Positions 30,884 to 40,380 of a stretch of DNA of 64,000 bases are shown here, one piece after another. Origin of the DNA: [Actinobacillus] rossii (GTDB lineage Bacteria; Pseudomonadota; Gammaproteobacteria; Enterobacterales; Pasteurellaceae); NCBI GenBank assembly GCA_900444965.1, contig UFRQ01000003.1:1426001-1490000 (forward strand). Reading direction: 5' to 3'. Both the position numbers and the translations under genes were made by a program. The notes beneath the pieces are model-generated. The model saw only the letters and a list, made by a program, of their open reading frames with translations, was not told the DNA's origin and made no database searches. The first letter of the stretch is position 1; every line of letters begins with the position of its first letter.

Positions 30884-31972
30884 TTAATGCTTTCCTTTTC
30901 GTCTATGACCAGTGACTCTTGGACGAGTATATTGATCAATCAGTGGTACGCAGATGTTGGCCAGTAAAACTGCAAATGCCACTCCGTCAGGATAGTTGCC
31001 GTAAAATCGGATTAAGCTGACAAAGGCGCCAACAAGTAAGCCGAAAAGCCATTTTCCTAAAGGCGTGACCGGTGCTGAGACAGGATCGGTTGCGATGAAA
31101 AAAGCCCCAAACATCGCCGCACCAGTAAATAACTGGAAGAATGGATTCGTACCAAATGGTGAGTAGAAATAATTAAAGCTGCTCAAAATGAAAAGTGCGG
31201 TCAAAAATGCTACAGGAATTTGCCAGTGAACAATTTTTTTCCAAATGAGAAATAGTCCTCCAATTAAAAAGGCAATATTAACTTGAGCCCAACCCATACC
31301 TTGAACAGCGTCTTTTGTGGCTAATGGGAAAATAGGTTCAAAAATAGGCGAGCGCGTGATTTCAGTAAGCGAATGCGCGCCAGCTTTGACACCGGTTTTT
31401 ATTGTATCAAGTGGAGTTGCCGATGTAATACCATCAATTGATGATGTTAGCTGAGATAACGTAAAACCATCACTGGTGATATTAGAAAAAATCAAACTGA
31501 CACTATCAGAAAAAGTAGGCGGTTCATTGAGTAAATCAATAGGAGGTATCCAATTTGTCATTTGCACTGGAAATGAAATTAGTAGCACGACATACCCGAC
31601 CATAGCTGGGTTAAATAGATTTTGTCCAAGCCCACCGTAAACATGCTTACCTAAAATAACCGCAACGAATATGCCGATTAAAATAACCCAATAAGGTGTG
31701 TAAGGTGGAATCGCCATAGCCAGAATAAGTGCGGTTAAAACCACACTAAAATCACTAATATAAAAGAGTGAAGGCTTTTTACGTAACTTGGTGACGAGAA
31801 ATTCCAATACTAACGCAGTGCAGATAGCGAGTAAGGCTTGAATGAGTACACCAAAACCAAAGTAATAAATTTGTGCCACTAATGCAGGTAGCATAGCAAA
31901 AATAACCCACAGCATAATGCGAGCAGTAAGTTTGCCTGAATGAATATGGGGTGAACTGGTTAGTTTAAACAT
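30884..31972 (-). CDS. rnfD: Rnf electron transport complex subunit D
   Basis: A 362-residue polytopic membrane subunit homologous to Nqr[11 protein letters not shown] contains the likely covalent FMN Thr. About nine to ten hydrophobic helices are visible. It overlaps the end of rnfC by one base. Two uptake signals are inside. Confidence 0.95.
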   Translation of the reverse strand: MFKLTSSPHIHSGKLTARIMLWVIFAMLPALVAQIYYFGFGVLIQALLAICTALVLEFLVTKLRKKPSLFYISDFSVVLTALILAMAIPPYTPYWVILIGIFVAVILGKHVYGGLGQNLFNPAMVGYVVLLISFPVQMTNWIPPIDLLNEPPTFSDSVSLIFSNITSDGFTLSQLTSSIDGITSATPLDTIKTGVKAGAHSLTEITRSPIFEPIFPLATKDAVQGMGWAQVNIAFLIGGLFLIWKKIVHWQIPVAFLTALFILSSFNYFYSPFGTNPFFQLFTGAAMFGAFFIATDPVSAPVTPLGKWLFGLLVGAFVSLIRFYGNYPDGVAFAVLLANICVPLIDQYTRPRVTGHRRKGKH

Positions 31973-34254
31973 TAATTTTCCTTGTTCGCTTGTAACGTGG
32001 CTTTCTTGGCTTTGGCACGAGCAATAGCGGCGGCTATAGCGGCTTTCTTCGGATCTGTTTCAGTCGGTATTTCAGATTTGGAAACCGTTGCATTTCCTAC
32101 CGCGCTTTGTTCAGTTAATGGCGTGTCAACCGTTTGTGTTTGTTGCGCGGCTTTCTTGGCTTTGGCGCGAGCAATGGCAGCCGCAATAGCGGCTTTCTTC
32201 GGATCTGTTTCAGTCGGTATTTCAGATTTGGAAACCGTTGCATTTTCTACCGCACTTTGTTCAGTTAATGGCGTGTCAACCGTTTGTGTTTGTTGCGCGG
32301 CTTTCTTGGCTTTTGCTCGAGCAATGGCAGCCGCAATAGCGGCTTTCTTCGGATCTGTTTTAGCCGGTGTTTCAGATTCGGAAACTGTTGCATTTTCTAC
32401 CGCACTTTGTTCAGTTAATGGCGTGTCAACCGTTTGTGTTTGTTGCGCTGCTTTCTTGGCTTTTGCACGAGCAAGGGCGGCGGCAATCGCTGCCTTTTTC
32501 GGGTCAAGTGCGGTCGAATCTTCAAGCGTTTTTTTTGTTTCGATAAGTGCGACTGAACCACAAGAACCATTGGTAATATCGGAATTTTCAGTGACTTGCT
32601 GGCGAGCAAGACGGCGAGCTTTACGTTGTGCCATTAAATCGCTATTATCTGGCAGTGTTTCACCGTTTTTACCAAGGATCGTTTTGATCTTCGCATCTCC
32701 AGTGATGGTATTCGCTTCGCCCGCTTTCTTCGCTTTCAATCGTTCAAGTGCCGCTTTCACAGGATCCTCCCCTTTATTGGCTGCAATTTCTTCGCGGCGA
32801 GCCGCGGCAGCTCGTTGGCTACGCTCTTGACGTTCTTTCATTTCTTGTTCAAGACGAGCTTGTCGAGCTTCAAAACGGAGTTTCGCTTCTTCGGATTTTT
32901 TCGCCTTGTCTGCAATTTCCCAAATTTTGGCTTTTTCTTGGCGAAAATATTGAATTAATGGAATATGACTTGGGCAGACATAGGCACATAAGCCACATTC
33001 AATGCAATCCATTAAGTTTTGTTTTTGGGCATTCTCGTGATCTTCTGCACGTGAATACCAATACATCTGTTGTGGCATTAAATGCACAGGGCAAGCATCA
33101 GAACAGGCTGAGCAACGAATGCAAGATTGTTCTGTTGCTTGAGCATCATATTCAAAGTGATCAGGTGCAAGCAAACAGTTTGCTGTCTTGGTCACAGGGG
33201 CATTCAAATCAGGAATCATCAGTCCCATCATAGGCCCACCAACAAAAACAGGGAAACGTTTATCTGCCTGATATCCTGCATTTTCGAGCAAGAAGTTAAT
33301 TGGTGTACCGAATCTTACCCATTGATTACCTTTATGTGGGATTTTATCACCAGTGAGTGTCACCACGCGTTCAATTAATGGTTCATCATCAATGACCGCG
33401 CGTTTAATGGCAAATACTGTTCCCACATTTTGCATTAACACTCCAATACTTGATGAACGTTGCCCGTGTGGCACTTCCATCCCAGTTAAAATTTGAATGA
33501 GCTGTTTTGCCGCACCTGACGGATATTTCGTTGGAATGACGCGAATATCAATATCATCAGCTCCATGTAACGCCATGTTTAAGGCTTTTATCGCTTCAGG
33601 TTTGTTATCTTCGATCGCGATAACCATTTTTTCTGGGCGTAAGATATAGCGTAAAATACGGCAGCCTTCAATGATTTCATCGGCATAATCGCGCATTAAT
33701 CTGTCATCACAGGTGATATAAGGTTCACATTCAGCGCCATTAATAATGAGTAATTTGACTTTATTTTGTGCTGCATCAACTTTTGCAGCAGTCGGAAATA
33801 CCGCACCACCTAAACCGGCAATACCTGCTTGGTAAATTTTGTCGATCAGCTGTGTTGGTGTGAATTGTAAAAAATCTGCAATGGGCGATTGTTCACGCCA
33901 TTGGTCTAATCCGTCTGCTTGAATATAAATAGATAGCTCTGATAAACCTGATGGATGAGCGGCGATATAAGGCTCGATTGCAGTGACAGTCCCCGATGTT
34001 GGCGCGTGGATAGGTAAGGTACGTAAAACATCGCCTTGAGTTAAAGGTTGACCTTTAAGCACATGATCACCGACTTTTACCAAAATATTGCCCGCATTTC
34101 CAACATGCTGTTTTACGGGTACGTAAAAATAAGTTGGCAATGGTGCGTGAGTAATCGGTGTTTGGTTAGATTGTGATTTCATTTCAGGTGGGTGAATGCC
34201 GCCATCAAAATCCCAAAGTTTACCTGAATTGTAGCGGCTGATTACATCTGTCAT
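31972..34254 (-). CDS. rnfC: Rnf electron transport complex subunit C with C-terminal repeats
   Basis: A 760-residue subunit. Residues about 1-360 hold the biotinyl-like N domain and the flavin/NADH-binding part ([33 protein letters not shown]). Two 4Fe-4S motifs follow ([12 protein letters not shown] and [12 protein letters not shown], about 375-430). The rest is a charged Ala/Lys-rich tail ending in three 50-residue repeats and a partial fourth. E. coli RnfC also has a repetitive alanine-rich tail. Overlaps rnfB and rnfD by one base each. Confidence 0.95.
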   Translation of the reverse strand: MTDVISRYNSGKLWDFDGGIHPPEMKSQSNQTPITHAPLPTYFYVPVKQHVGNAGNILVKVGDHVLKGQPLTQGDVLRTLPIHAPTSGTVTAIEPYIAAHPSGLSELSIYIQADGLDQWREQSPIADFLQFTPTQLIDKIYQAGIAGLGGAVFPTAAKVDAAQNKVKLLIINGAECEPYITCDDRLMRDYADEIIEGCRILRYILRPEKMVIAIEDNKPEAIKALNMALHGADDIDIRVIPTKYPSGAAKQLIQILTGMEVPHGQRSSSIGVLMQNVGTVFAIKRAVIDDEPLIERVVTLTGDKIPHKGNQWVRFGTPINFLLENAGYQADKRFPVFVGGPMMGLMIPDLNAPVTKTANCLLAPDHFEYDAQATEQSCIRCSACSDACPVHLMPQQMYWYSRAEDHENAQKQNLMDCIECGLCAYVCPSHIPLIQYFRQEKAKIWEIADKAKKSEEAKLRFEARQARLEQEMKERQERSQRAAAARREEIAANKGEDPVKAALERLKAKKAGEANTITGDAKIKTILGKNGETLPDNSDLMAQRKARRLARQQVTENSDITNGSCGSVALIETKKTLEDSTALDPKKAAIAAALARAKAKKAAQQTQTVDTPLTEQSAVENATVSESETPAKTDPKKAAIAAAIARAKAKKAAQQTQTVDTPLTEQSAVENATVSKSEIPTETDPKKAAIAAAIARAKAKKAAQQTQTVDTPLTEQSAVGNATVSKSEIPTETDPKKAAIAAAIARAKAKKATLQANKEN
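31975..32505 (-). repeat. Tandem 150-bp repeats in the 3' end of rnfC
   Basis: Three full 150-bp units and a partial fourth encode residues about 584-633, 634-683, 684-733 and 734-760. Each begins [10 protein letters not shown](I/L)ARAKAKKA and continues with a variable [15 protein letters not shown] section. The units differ at only a few bases, so they can recombine and change copy number. Confidence 0.95.
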
Positions 34255-34826
34255 TACTTTTCTCCTTCCGCTACCATGTCTATATTTTTTACTGGAATGA
34301 CGCTAGGGGACATTTTCCAATCCCAGTTATCTAAATTTTTGCCGACTTTAATCATAGATATACAATCTGTAGGGCAAGGTGCAACACAAAGTTCACAACC
34401 GGTACAAAGGTCAGGAATAATCGTATGCAAGGATTTATTTGTACCAATAATGGCATCTACGGGACAAGCCTGAATGCATTTTGTACAACCAATACACATA
34501 TTTTCATCGATAAAGGCTACTTTGGTTTCGGGTTCTTCTATGCCATCCAGAGTTGGGACATCTACGCCTAAAATCTCCGCAATTTTGATCACAGTAGGTT
34601 GTCCGCCAGGAATACATTTTGTGATGTCATCACCATTGACAATAGCCTCTGCATAAGGTTTACAACCCGGGTAACCACATTGACCACATTGGCTTTGTGG
34701 CAACACGGCATCAATTTTTTCTGCAAAAGGATCGGCTTCCACTTTGAGTTTTATTGACGCCATACCCAAAATAGCCCCCAAGATAAGGGCAAGGGCCGCA
34801 ATAGAAAAAAGAATCGCGTAAATCAT
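34254..34826 (-). CDS. rnfB: Rnf electron transport complex subunit B
   Basis: A 190-residue subunit with one N-terminal membrane helix, the 4Fe-4S motif [16 protein letters not shown], and two ferredoxin-type clusters ([24 protein letters not shown]). It relays electrons between the donor and the membrane core. It follows rnfA by 4 bases. Confidence 0.96.
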   Translation of the reverse strand: MIYAILFSIAALALILGAILGMASIKLKVEADPFAEKIDAVLPQSQCGQCGYPGCKPYAEAIVNGDDITKCIPGGQPTVIKIAEILGVDVPTLDGIEEPETKVAFIDENMCIGCTKCIQACPVDAIIGTNKSLHTIIPDLCTGCELCVAPCPTDCISMIKVGKNLDNWDWKMSPSVIPVKNIDMVAEGEK

Positions 34827-34830
34827 TATT

Positions 34831-35409
34831 CTAAGCTCTCACTAAGCCTGCAAAGCCCATAAAGGCAAGGGACATTAAACCTGCTGTAATTAAGGCAATT
34901 GATGCACCGCGAAATGGCATAGGTATATCCGCACCGACTAAACGTTCTCTCAGCGATGCAAATAATACTAATACAAGGGCAAAGCCAAGCGATGCGCCAA
35001 AGCCGTAGATGACAGATTGTACTAAATTATGAGCAAGGTTAATGTTGAGCAAAGCAACCCCTAAAACGGCGCAGTTTGTAGTGATTAAAGGCAAGAAAAT
35101 ACCTAATAATCGATAGAGTGTTGGACTGGTTTTGTTGATGACCATTTCGGTAAATTGTACTACCACTGCAATCACGAGGATAAAGACTAATGTGCGTAGG
35201 AATTCTGCATTAAGTGGTTTGAGTAAATAAGCATCTACAAGATAAGCACAGAGAGAAGCAACAGTAAGTACAAACATCGTAGCCAAGCCCATACCAATAG
35301 CCGTATCCACTTTTTTGGATACGCCCATAAATGGACAAAGCCCTAGAAATTTGACTAATACAAAGTTATTAATCAGGGCGGTAGAAATGATGAGTAAAAT
35401 ATATTCCAT
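34831..35409 (-). CDS. rnfA: Rnf electron transport complex subunit A
   Basis: A 192-residue membrane subunit with six helices, nearly the same length as E. coli RsxA. Conserved [18 protein letters not shown] and [14 protein letters not shown] contain the cysteines that hold the membrane Fe-S centre. ATG at 35409 is preferred to an in-frame TTG three codons earlier because it matches the family start. First gene of the rnfABCDGE-nth-cueR run. Confidence 0.95.
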   Translation of the reverse strand: MEYILLIISTALINNFVLVKFLGLCPFMGVSKKVDTAIGMGLATMFVLTVASLCAYLVDAYLLKPLNAEFLRTLVFILVIAVVVQFTEMVINKTSPTLYRLLGIFLPLITTNCAVLGVALLNINLAHNLVQSVIYGFGASLGFALVLVLFASLRERLVGADIPMPFRGASIALITAGLMSLAFMGFAGLVRA

Positions 35410-35510
35410 AACTGTCAATTAACAAAGAATCCGATAGCAAGATAAGCGAGTATTATCCTAATTTTAGGATAGGATAACAATAAAAAATTTGGGTTATATT
35501 TTGACCGCAC

Positions 35511-36245
35511 TTATAGTGAAAGCGCAGATGAATCCATATTTTTCGTTCGATCGATAGGTGGGGGCAAGGGTTCAGGATTGCCTAGAAAGTGCGGTTGTTT
35601 TTCAATGAGTAATTCCCACAACATGAGCATACGAGCTAAGGTTTCTCGAACGCGTGTCATAGAAAAAACATAAGGGATATCAGCAGCAAAGCAAATAGCA
35701 TTAATATTGTAATATTTGGCAATGAATAGTGCGCGTTCACAGTGGAAACGTTGGGTTACAATTGTCATGGGTTCAGCGTGGAAAACTTCTTTAGCACGGA
35801 TAATACTGTCAAGTGTCCGGAATCCAGCGTAATCGGGGAATAAAAATTGCTCACTGATTCCCATACGACGTAAATCGCGTGTCATCGTGCGGGGTTCATT
35901 ATATTGTAATGTTCGGTTATCGCCACTTAATAATAAGTAATCTAATTTATTTTGGGAGAATAACGACTTAGCGGCATTCATACGTTGTTCATAAAATTGG
36001 TTTGGTACACCTCGTGAGACGTATTTTGCCGTACCCAGAATAAGCCCATAAGGACGATAAGGAATTTTTTCGATATCCGTATAAACCTCATCTTTAACAT
36101 AATAGGCAATACCACGATCGACTAACGCGATGATCAAGACAAATCCAAGAATTAAACCTATTGCCCATAATAAAATGCGCTTAACGGGAAATATCCCGAA
36201 AAACGACCGCACTTTGCTTATAATTAGGCTAAGGATTGATGGCAT
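35511..36245 (-). CDS. sanA: SanA-like DUF218 membrane protein
   Basis: A 244-residue protein with one N-terminal membrane anchor (about 22-42) and a DUF218 domain: GLILGTAKYVSRGVPNQFYEQRM, LLLSGDNR and IVTQRFHCERALFIA. E. coli SanA affects envelope barrier function and vancomycin sensitivity at high temperature; the reaction is unknown. Divergent from metX; two uptake signals are inside. Confidence 0.9.
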   Translation of the reverse strand: MPSILSLIISKVRSFFGIFPVKRILLWAIGLILGFVLIIALVDRGIAYYVKDEVYTDIEKIPYRPYGLILGTAKYVSRGVPNQFYEQRMNAAKSLFSQNKLDYLLLSGDNRTLQYNEPRTMTRDLRRMGISEQFLFPDYAGFRTLDSIIRAKEVFHAEPMTIVTQRFHCERALFIAKYYNINAICFAADIPYVFSMTRVRETLARMLMLWELLIEKQPHFLGNPEPLPPPIDRTKNMDSSALSL

Positions 36246-36331
36246 AAGTTTATGCTGTTATATGAGTGATAACCTAACATTAAAGAAAAGTGCGGTTAAA
36301 TTCAAGCTTAAATTTGATGATAGAAAATTTT

Positions 36332-36361
36332 AGCCGTTTAGACGGCTAAAATTTCTTGACA
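36332..36361 (+). promoter_or_regulatory. MetJ-box-like operator and -35 element of metX
   Basis: AGCCGTTTAGACGGCT at 36332-36347 matches 13 of 16 bases of two tandem met boxes (AGACGTCT twice) and is a perfect palindrome that extends further into flanking A/T. A consensus -35 box TTGACA starts 9 bases downstream (36356), so repressor here would block the metX promoter. Confidence 0.72.
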
Positions 36362-36427
36362 AGATAGTATGACACAGGTAGTTTATATTCCAATTTTTCT
36401 TTCTTTTAATTTGTTTCGGACACATTC

Positions 36428-37501
36428 ATGGCAGTACAAAAAGTCACGCTTTTCACCGAGCAGCCTTTGGCTTTGATTTTTGGTGAACAGCTCGATCATA
36501 TCGATGTCGCTTATCAAACCTATGGCACATTGAATGCAGATAAGAGTAACGTGATTTTACTTTGCCATGCACTAACTGGCGATGCGGAGCCTTATTTTGC
36601 TGAAAATAACCAAAATGGTTGGTGGCAGCAATTTATAGGGAAAGGTTTGGCTTTTGATACATCGAAGTATTTTTTTATTTGCTCCAACGTATTAGGTGGC
36701 TGCAAAGGAAGTACAGGGCCTTCATCAATCAATCTGAAATCGGGTAAACCCTTCGGCAGTCAATTTCCGCATATCACGGTACAGGATATTGTACGTGTGC
36801 AAAAAGCATTAATTGATTATCTTCAAATTCCTCATCTTCATGCGGTGATTGGTGGATCGTTTGGCGGAATGCAAGCGACACAGTGGGCGATTTATTACCC
36901 TGATTTTGTAGATAATGTCGTTAATTTGTGTTCATCTTTGACTTTTAGCGCGGAAGCCATAGGATTCAATCATGTTATGCGCCAAGCCATTGTTAATGAT
37001 CCAAATTTTAATGGTGGAGATTATTATGATGGTGAACCACCTGAAAAAGGGCTTGCGATTGCACGGATGTTAGGGATGTTGACTTATCGTACGGATATTC
37101 AGCTCGCTAAAGCGTTTGGACGTGCTAGGAAAGCTGAAAGTCAGTTTTGGGGAGATTATTTCCAAGTAGAAAGTTATTTAAGTTATCAAGGCAAAAAGTT
37201 TTTAGACCGTTTTGATGCTAATAGTTATTTGCACTTACTGCGAGCTTTAGATTTATATGATCCCGCAGTTGGGTTTGATAATCTGAAAACGGCATTAGCG
37301 CGTATTAAAGCACGTTATACTTTAGTGGCAGTGACAAATGATCAATTATTCAAACTTGTTGATTTGCATAAAACGAAGACGGCATTAGATCAAGCAGGCG
37401 TAGAATTGCAGTATTATGAGTTTGCTTCTGACTATGGGCATGATGCATTTTTAGTTGATTATGATGCTTTTGATAGCAAAATTCGTAGTGGAATAGCGTA
37501 A
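36428..37501 (+). CDS. metX: Homoserine O-acetyltransferase
   Basis: A 357-residue alpha/beta-hydrolase of the MetX family. The nucleophile elbow [12 protein letters not shown] holds the catalytic Ser, with Asp in VTNDQLFK and His in SDYGHDAFL. It acetylates homoserine as the first committed step to methionine. The MetJ-like box upstream agrees with this role. Some MetX-family enzymes use succinyl-CoA instead; the acyl donor is not certain. Confidence 0.92.
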   Translation: MAVQKVTLFTEQPLALIFGEQLDHIDVAYQTYGTLNADKSNVILLCHALTGDAEPYFAENNQNGWWQQFIGKGLAFDTSKYFFICSNVLGGCKGSTGPSSINLKSGKPFGSQFPHITVQDIVRVQKALIDYLQIPHLHAVIGGSFGGMQATQWAIYYPDFVDNVVNLCSSLTFSAEAIGFNHVMRQAIVNDPNFNGGDYYDGEPPEKGLAIARMLGMLTYRTDIQLAKAFGRARKAESQFWGDYFQVESYLSYQGKKFLDRFDANSYLHLLRALDLYDPAVGFDNLKTALARIKARYTLVAVTNDQLFKLVDLHKTKTALDQAGVELQYYEFASDYGHDAFLVDYDAFDSKIRSGIA

Positions 37502-37512
37502 ATAACAAATAA

Positions 37513-37541
37513 AAAATGCGACCAAGGGACGGGCGCATTTT
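37513..37541 (+). terminator. Probable terminator after metX
   Basis: 8-bp stem AAAATGCG/CGCATTTT with a 13-base loop, 12 bases after the metX stop codon. The T tract is short. Confidence 0.6.
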
Positions 37542-37641
37542 GCATTAAATAGGGTTTTGAATAAAATTTTCACTTAAACATCAAAGGAGTCATGTATAAG
37601 GAACGTACTTATAGACTGTTGTTATAGCGAATAAGTTCATA

Positions 37642-38130
37642 TTATTTTGCTGGTCTGACCAATATCATTTCATGTTGTGCAAACTTTTCTCGCAAATTTC
37701 TGACCGCACTTCCATTTGGCAGAACCAATTGAGACGCAATATCAAATAACGGCACGATAACGAATTCCCGATTTTGCATATCATAATGGGGTAGGGTTAA
37801 ACGTTCACTTTGCATTTCGAGATTGCCATAAAGCAAAATATCCAAATCTAAAGTTCGTTCTCCCCAACGACGCAAACGAATACGACCTTGTTCATTTTCG
37901 ATCCGTTGTAATTCATCCAGTAAGGCTAAAGGGGAAAGATTCGTTTCAATACTCAGCACGGCATTCACATAATCAGGTTGATCCTGTGGCCCCATAGGTT
38001 TGCTACCATAATATGGGCTAACTTGAACAAGCTGAGTTTGAGATAGTTCCGAAATAGCCTGAACTGCAGTATCAAGTTGTGCTATAGGTTCATTTAAATT
38101 ACTACCTAGTGCGATATAAGCCAGTGTCAT
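37642..38130 (-). CDS. folK: 6-hydroxymethyldihydropterin pyrophosphokinase
   Basis: A 162-residue HPPK. Conserved IALGSNL near the start, the RRWGERTLDLDILLYG motif with two magnesium-binding Asp, and LPHY are all present. It transfers pyrophosphate to the pterin in folate synthesis. It follows pcnB by 3 bases, the usual gammaproteobacterial pairing. Confidence 0.96.
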   Translation of the reverse strand: MTLAYIALGSNLNEPIAQLDTAVQAISELSQTQLVQVSPYYGSKPMGPQDQPDYVNAVLSIETNLSPLALLDELQRIENEQGRIRLRRWGERTLDLDILLYGNLEMQSERLTLPHYDMQNREFVIVPLFDIASQLVLPNGSAVRNLREKFAQHEMILVRPAK

Positions 38131-38133
38131 TTT

Positions 38134-39573
38134 TTAATCCAGTGTTTTGGGTTTACTTTTTTTACGTATACGATAATAACGTTTTTTAGGTTTAGGCGCT
38201 TTTTTATTTTGTTCCTGAACCAAAAGGTCACGTTGTTCAACATTGCTAAATTGATATTCGTGCCACCAAGTTGCAAGCTCGATCGCTTCGCCACCTTCTA
38301 CTTCCGCTCGCATCGCGAGTAAATCATAGGCAGCACGGAATTTGGGATGTTCCATTGTGCGATCTGGTTGCTTTCCTGCACGTTTCATTAATTGCAATTG
38401 TAAGAACCAAATATCTCGAATTACCGCAGTATGGCGGCGTGGTGCAGCAAGTGCGGTGCAAAATTGTGCTAAAATTTCATTACTGGCTAAGGCATAAGCA
38501 TCATGATTATTTAAACCACCTTCGTTTTTTAGTATTTCTACTTTTTCACGTAATGGATACCAAAAAAACGCGGCAAATAAAAAGGCTGGGTTCAAGCGTA
38601 ATTTGTCTGCAACACGCTCATCTGTTGATGTGAGCGCTTTGAGAATCATACGTTCGGCAAAACTGTCTTCTTTTTCCGTGAAAAAAGGAATTAAAGCAGG
38701 AAAAAGTTGCTCAAATAAGCCATATTCACGCAGTAGCTGATACGTTTTCACGCCAAAGCCAGTTTGTAATAATTTCAAGCTTTCATCAAATAAACGAGCC
38801 GCTGGAATATTCTTTAATAAATGAGCCAATTCGCGAATGGGTTTTTCACTTGGTTTTTCCAAGAACATTTCTAATTTTGCCATAAAGCGAATAGCGCGTA
38901 ACATTCGTACGGGATCTTCCTGATAACGCGTAACAGGATCGCCGATTAATCGCAATTTGCCTGTTTTAAGATCTTGAACCCCATTAAAATAATCGTAAAT
39001 ACTGTTATCTTTTGGGTTGTAATAAAGCGCATTAACAGTAAAATCACGACGTTCTGCATCTTGTTCTAAAGTTCCATAAACGTTGTCACGTAATAGCATA
39101 CCGTCTTGGTTTTGACGAGCGTGATTTTCATTTTGACTTTCACTATGGTTAGCGCGGAAAGTAGCGACCTCAATAACATCGCGACCAAACATCACGTGAG
39201 CTAAACGAAAACGACGTCCAACTAAACGGCATTGACGTTGAAAGATTACTTGGATTTGTTCTGGTCGGGCATTCGTTGCTACATCGAAATCTTTTGGATT
39301 TTTTCCAAGCAATAAATCACGCAAACAACCACCCACAACATAGGCTTCATAGCCATGCCGATTCAGTTTTTCCACAACGGTCAGCGCATTTTTGCTGATC
39401 ATACGTGGATTGATACCTACTTGTGAAGCCTTAATAATATGTTTGTTATAATGAGAGACTTGCTTGTCAGATTTAAACTCTTTTTTGAAAGAATGAGTGG
39501 GACGTACTGCTTTTTTGTCAGTCAAGTGCGGTTCATTTCGTTCATGTTTTTTCTGACTTTTTTTGGCAAGCAA
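38134..39573 (-). CDS. pcnB: Poly(A) polymerase I
   Basis: A 479-residue nucleotidyltransferase. The catalytic region has YVVGGCLRDLLLGKNPKDFDVATNA with the two metal Asp, followed by RRDFTVNALYY and the RNA-binding part; the C-terminus is strongly basic. It adds poly(A) tails that promote RNA decay. The start is a TTG at 39573 with no clear ribosome site, so the exact N-terminus is uncertain. The N-terminal 50 residues are Lys/His rich and include an encoded uptake signal. Confidence 0.93.
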   Translation of the reverse strand: MLAKKSQKKHERNEPHLTDKKAVRPTHSFKKEFKSDKQVSHYNKHIIKASQVGINPRMISKNALTVVEKLNRHGYEAYVVGGCLRDLLLGKNPKDFDVATNARPEQIQVIFQRQCRLVGRRFRLAHVMFGRDVIEVATFRANHSESQNENHARQNQDGMLLRDNVYGTLEQDAERRDFTVNALYYNPKDNSIYDYFNGVQDLKTGKLRLIGDPVTRYQEDPVRMLRAIRFMAKLEMFLEKPSEKPIRELAHLLKNIPAARLFDESLKLLQTGFGVKTYQLLREYGLFEQLFPALIPFFTEKEDSFAERMILKALTSTDERVADKLRLNPAFLFAAFFWYPLREKVEILKNEGGLNNHDAYALASNEILAQFCTALAAPRRHTAVIRDIWFLQLQLMKRAGKQPDRTMEHPKFRAAYDLLAMRAEVEGGEAIELATWWHEYQFSNVEQRDLLVQEQNKKAPKPKKRYYRIRKKSKPKTLD

Positions 39574-39611
39574 GTTTTTGATGTAAGTTAAAATAGTGGT
39601 TCTCCAAATAT

Positions 39612-39642
39612 AAAAAGAGTGGGCATATTCGCTATGCCCACT
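39612..39642 (-). terminator. Terminator after dksA
   Basis: 9-bp perfect stem AGTGGGCAT/ATGCCCACT with a 7-base loop; on the minus strand it runs into CTTTTT. It lies between dksA and pcnB, so pcnB likely depends on readthrough or its own promoter. Confidence 0.82.
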
Positions 39643-39658
39643 AGAATTTTTTCAGAAA

Positions 39659-40108
39659 TTAATAACCCATTTGTTTTTCGCGAACTTCTGCAAGAGTTTT
39701 GCAATCAATGCATAAGTCTGCGGTTGGGCGTGCTTCTAAGCGGCGAATGCCAATTTCAACGCCACAAGAATCACAATAACCAAAATCTTCAGTTTCTAAT
39801 TTTTTTAGCGTACTTTCAATTTTTTTCATGAGCTTACGTTCACGATCTCGTGCGCGTAATTCAAGACTAAATTCTTCTTCTTGTGTCGCGCGATCAGCTG
39901 GATCTGGGAAATTCGCTGCTTCATCTTGCATATGCGTGACGGTGCGTGATGTTTCTTCAATAATTTGATCACGCCATGCTTCAAGAATTTTTTTGAAATG
40001 AAGCACTTGCTTTTCATTCATGTATTCTTCGCCAACTTTTTCTTGGTATGGTTTTACGCCAGCTAAAGCTAAAAGGCTGAGTGATGATTTGTTTGTTGTT
40101 GCTGTCAT
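39659..40108 (-). CDS. dksA: RNA polymerase-binding stringent response factor DksA
   Basis: A 149-residue DksA. The coiled-coil tip motif [12 protein letters not shown] and the zinc finger cysteines CDSCGVEIG and CIDC are intact. With ppGpp it tunes rRNA and amino acid promoters. The ATG at 40108 with GGAG upstream is preferred to one five codons earlier. Confidence 0.96.
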   Translation of the reverse strand: MTATTNKSSLSLLALAGVKPYQEKVGEEYMNEKQVLHFKKILEAWRDQIIEETSRTVTHMQDEAANFPDPADRATQEEEFSLELRARDRERKLMKKIESTLKKLETEDFGYCDSCGVEIGIRRLEARPTADLCIDCKTLAEVREKQMGY

Positions 40109-40287
40109 ATTGTGTTTCTCCAATCAACAAATACGTCCTGTCGAACAGCAGGAAATAAAAATTGCGCACTGCTCAAAACGATGAAAAAGCGACTCGCATT
40201 TTTCAAGGCGCATATAAATAGCAGAAGTTTTCTAATTAAGCAAATAAATTTACCTTAGGTTGACAAAAAAATGGGATGAAAGTTTGA

Positions 40288-40309
40288 TTTTGTGATCTAA
40301 GTTCCACTT
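40288..40309 (+). promoter_or_regulatory. Candidate Sxy-dependent CRP site (CRP-S) upstream of rec2
   Basis: TTTTGTGATCTAAG followed by TTCCACTT resembles the Haemophilus competence element (TTTTGCGATCT and its mirror). The left half matches well, the right half poorly. It lies about 80 bases before the rec2 start. rec2 belongs to the known competence regulon of H. influenzae, which supports the call. Confidence 0.6.
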
Positions 40310-40380
40310 TTATATTGTTATCTTTGCATTCATGGATAAATTTTTTCATAGTAAATTAAAAAACATCCGTTTAATGAAAT

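Noticed and set aside
31982..32830. Long open frame of 282 codons antisense to the rnfC 3' end
   Set aside because: It exists because the rnfC repeats are Ala/Lys rich and lack stops in the opposite frame. The reading is a low-complexity repeat without ribosome site, and rnfC is certain.
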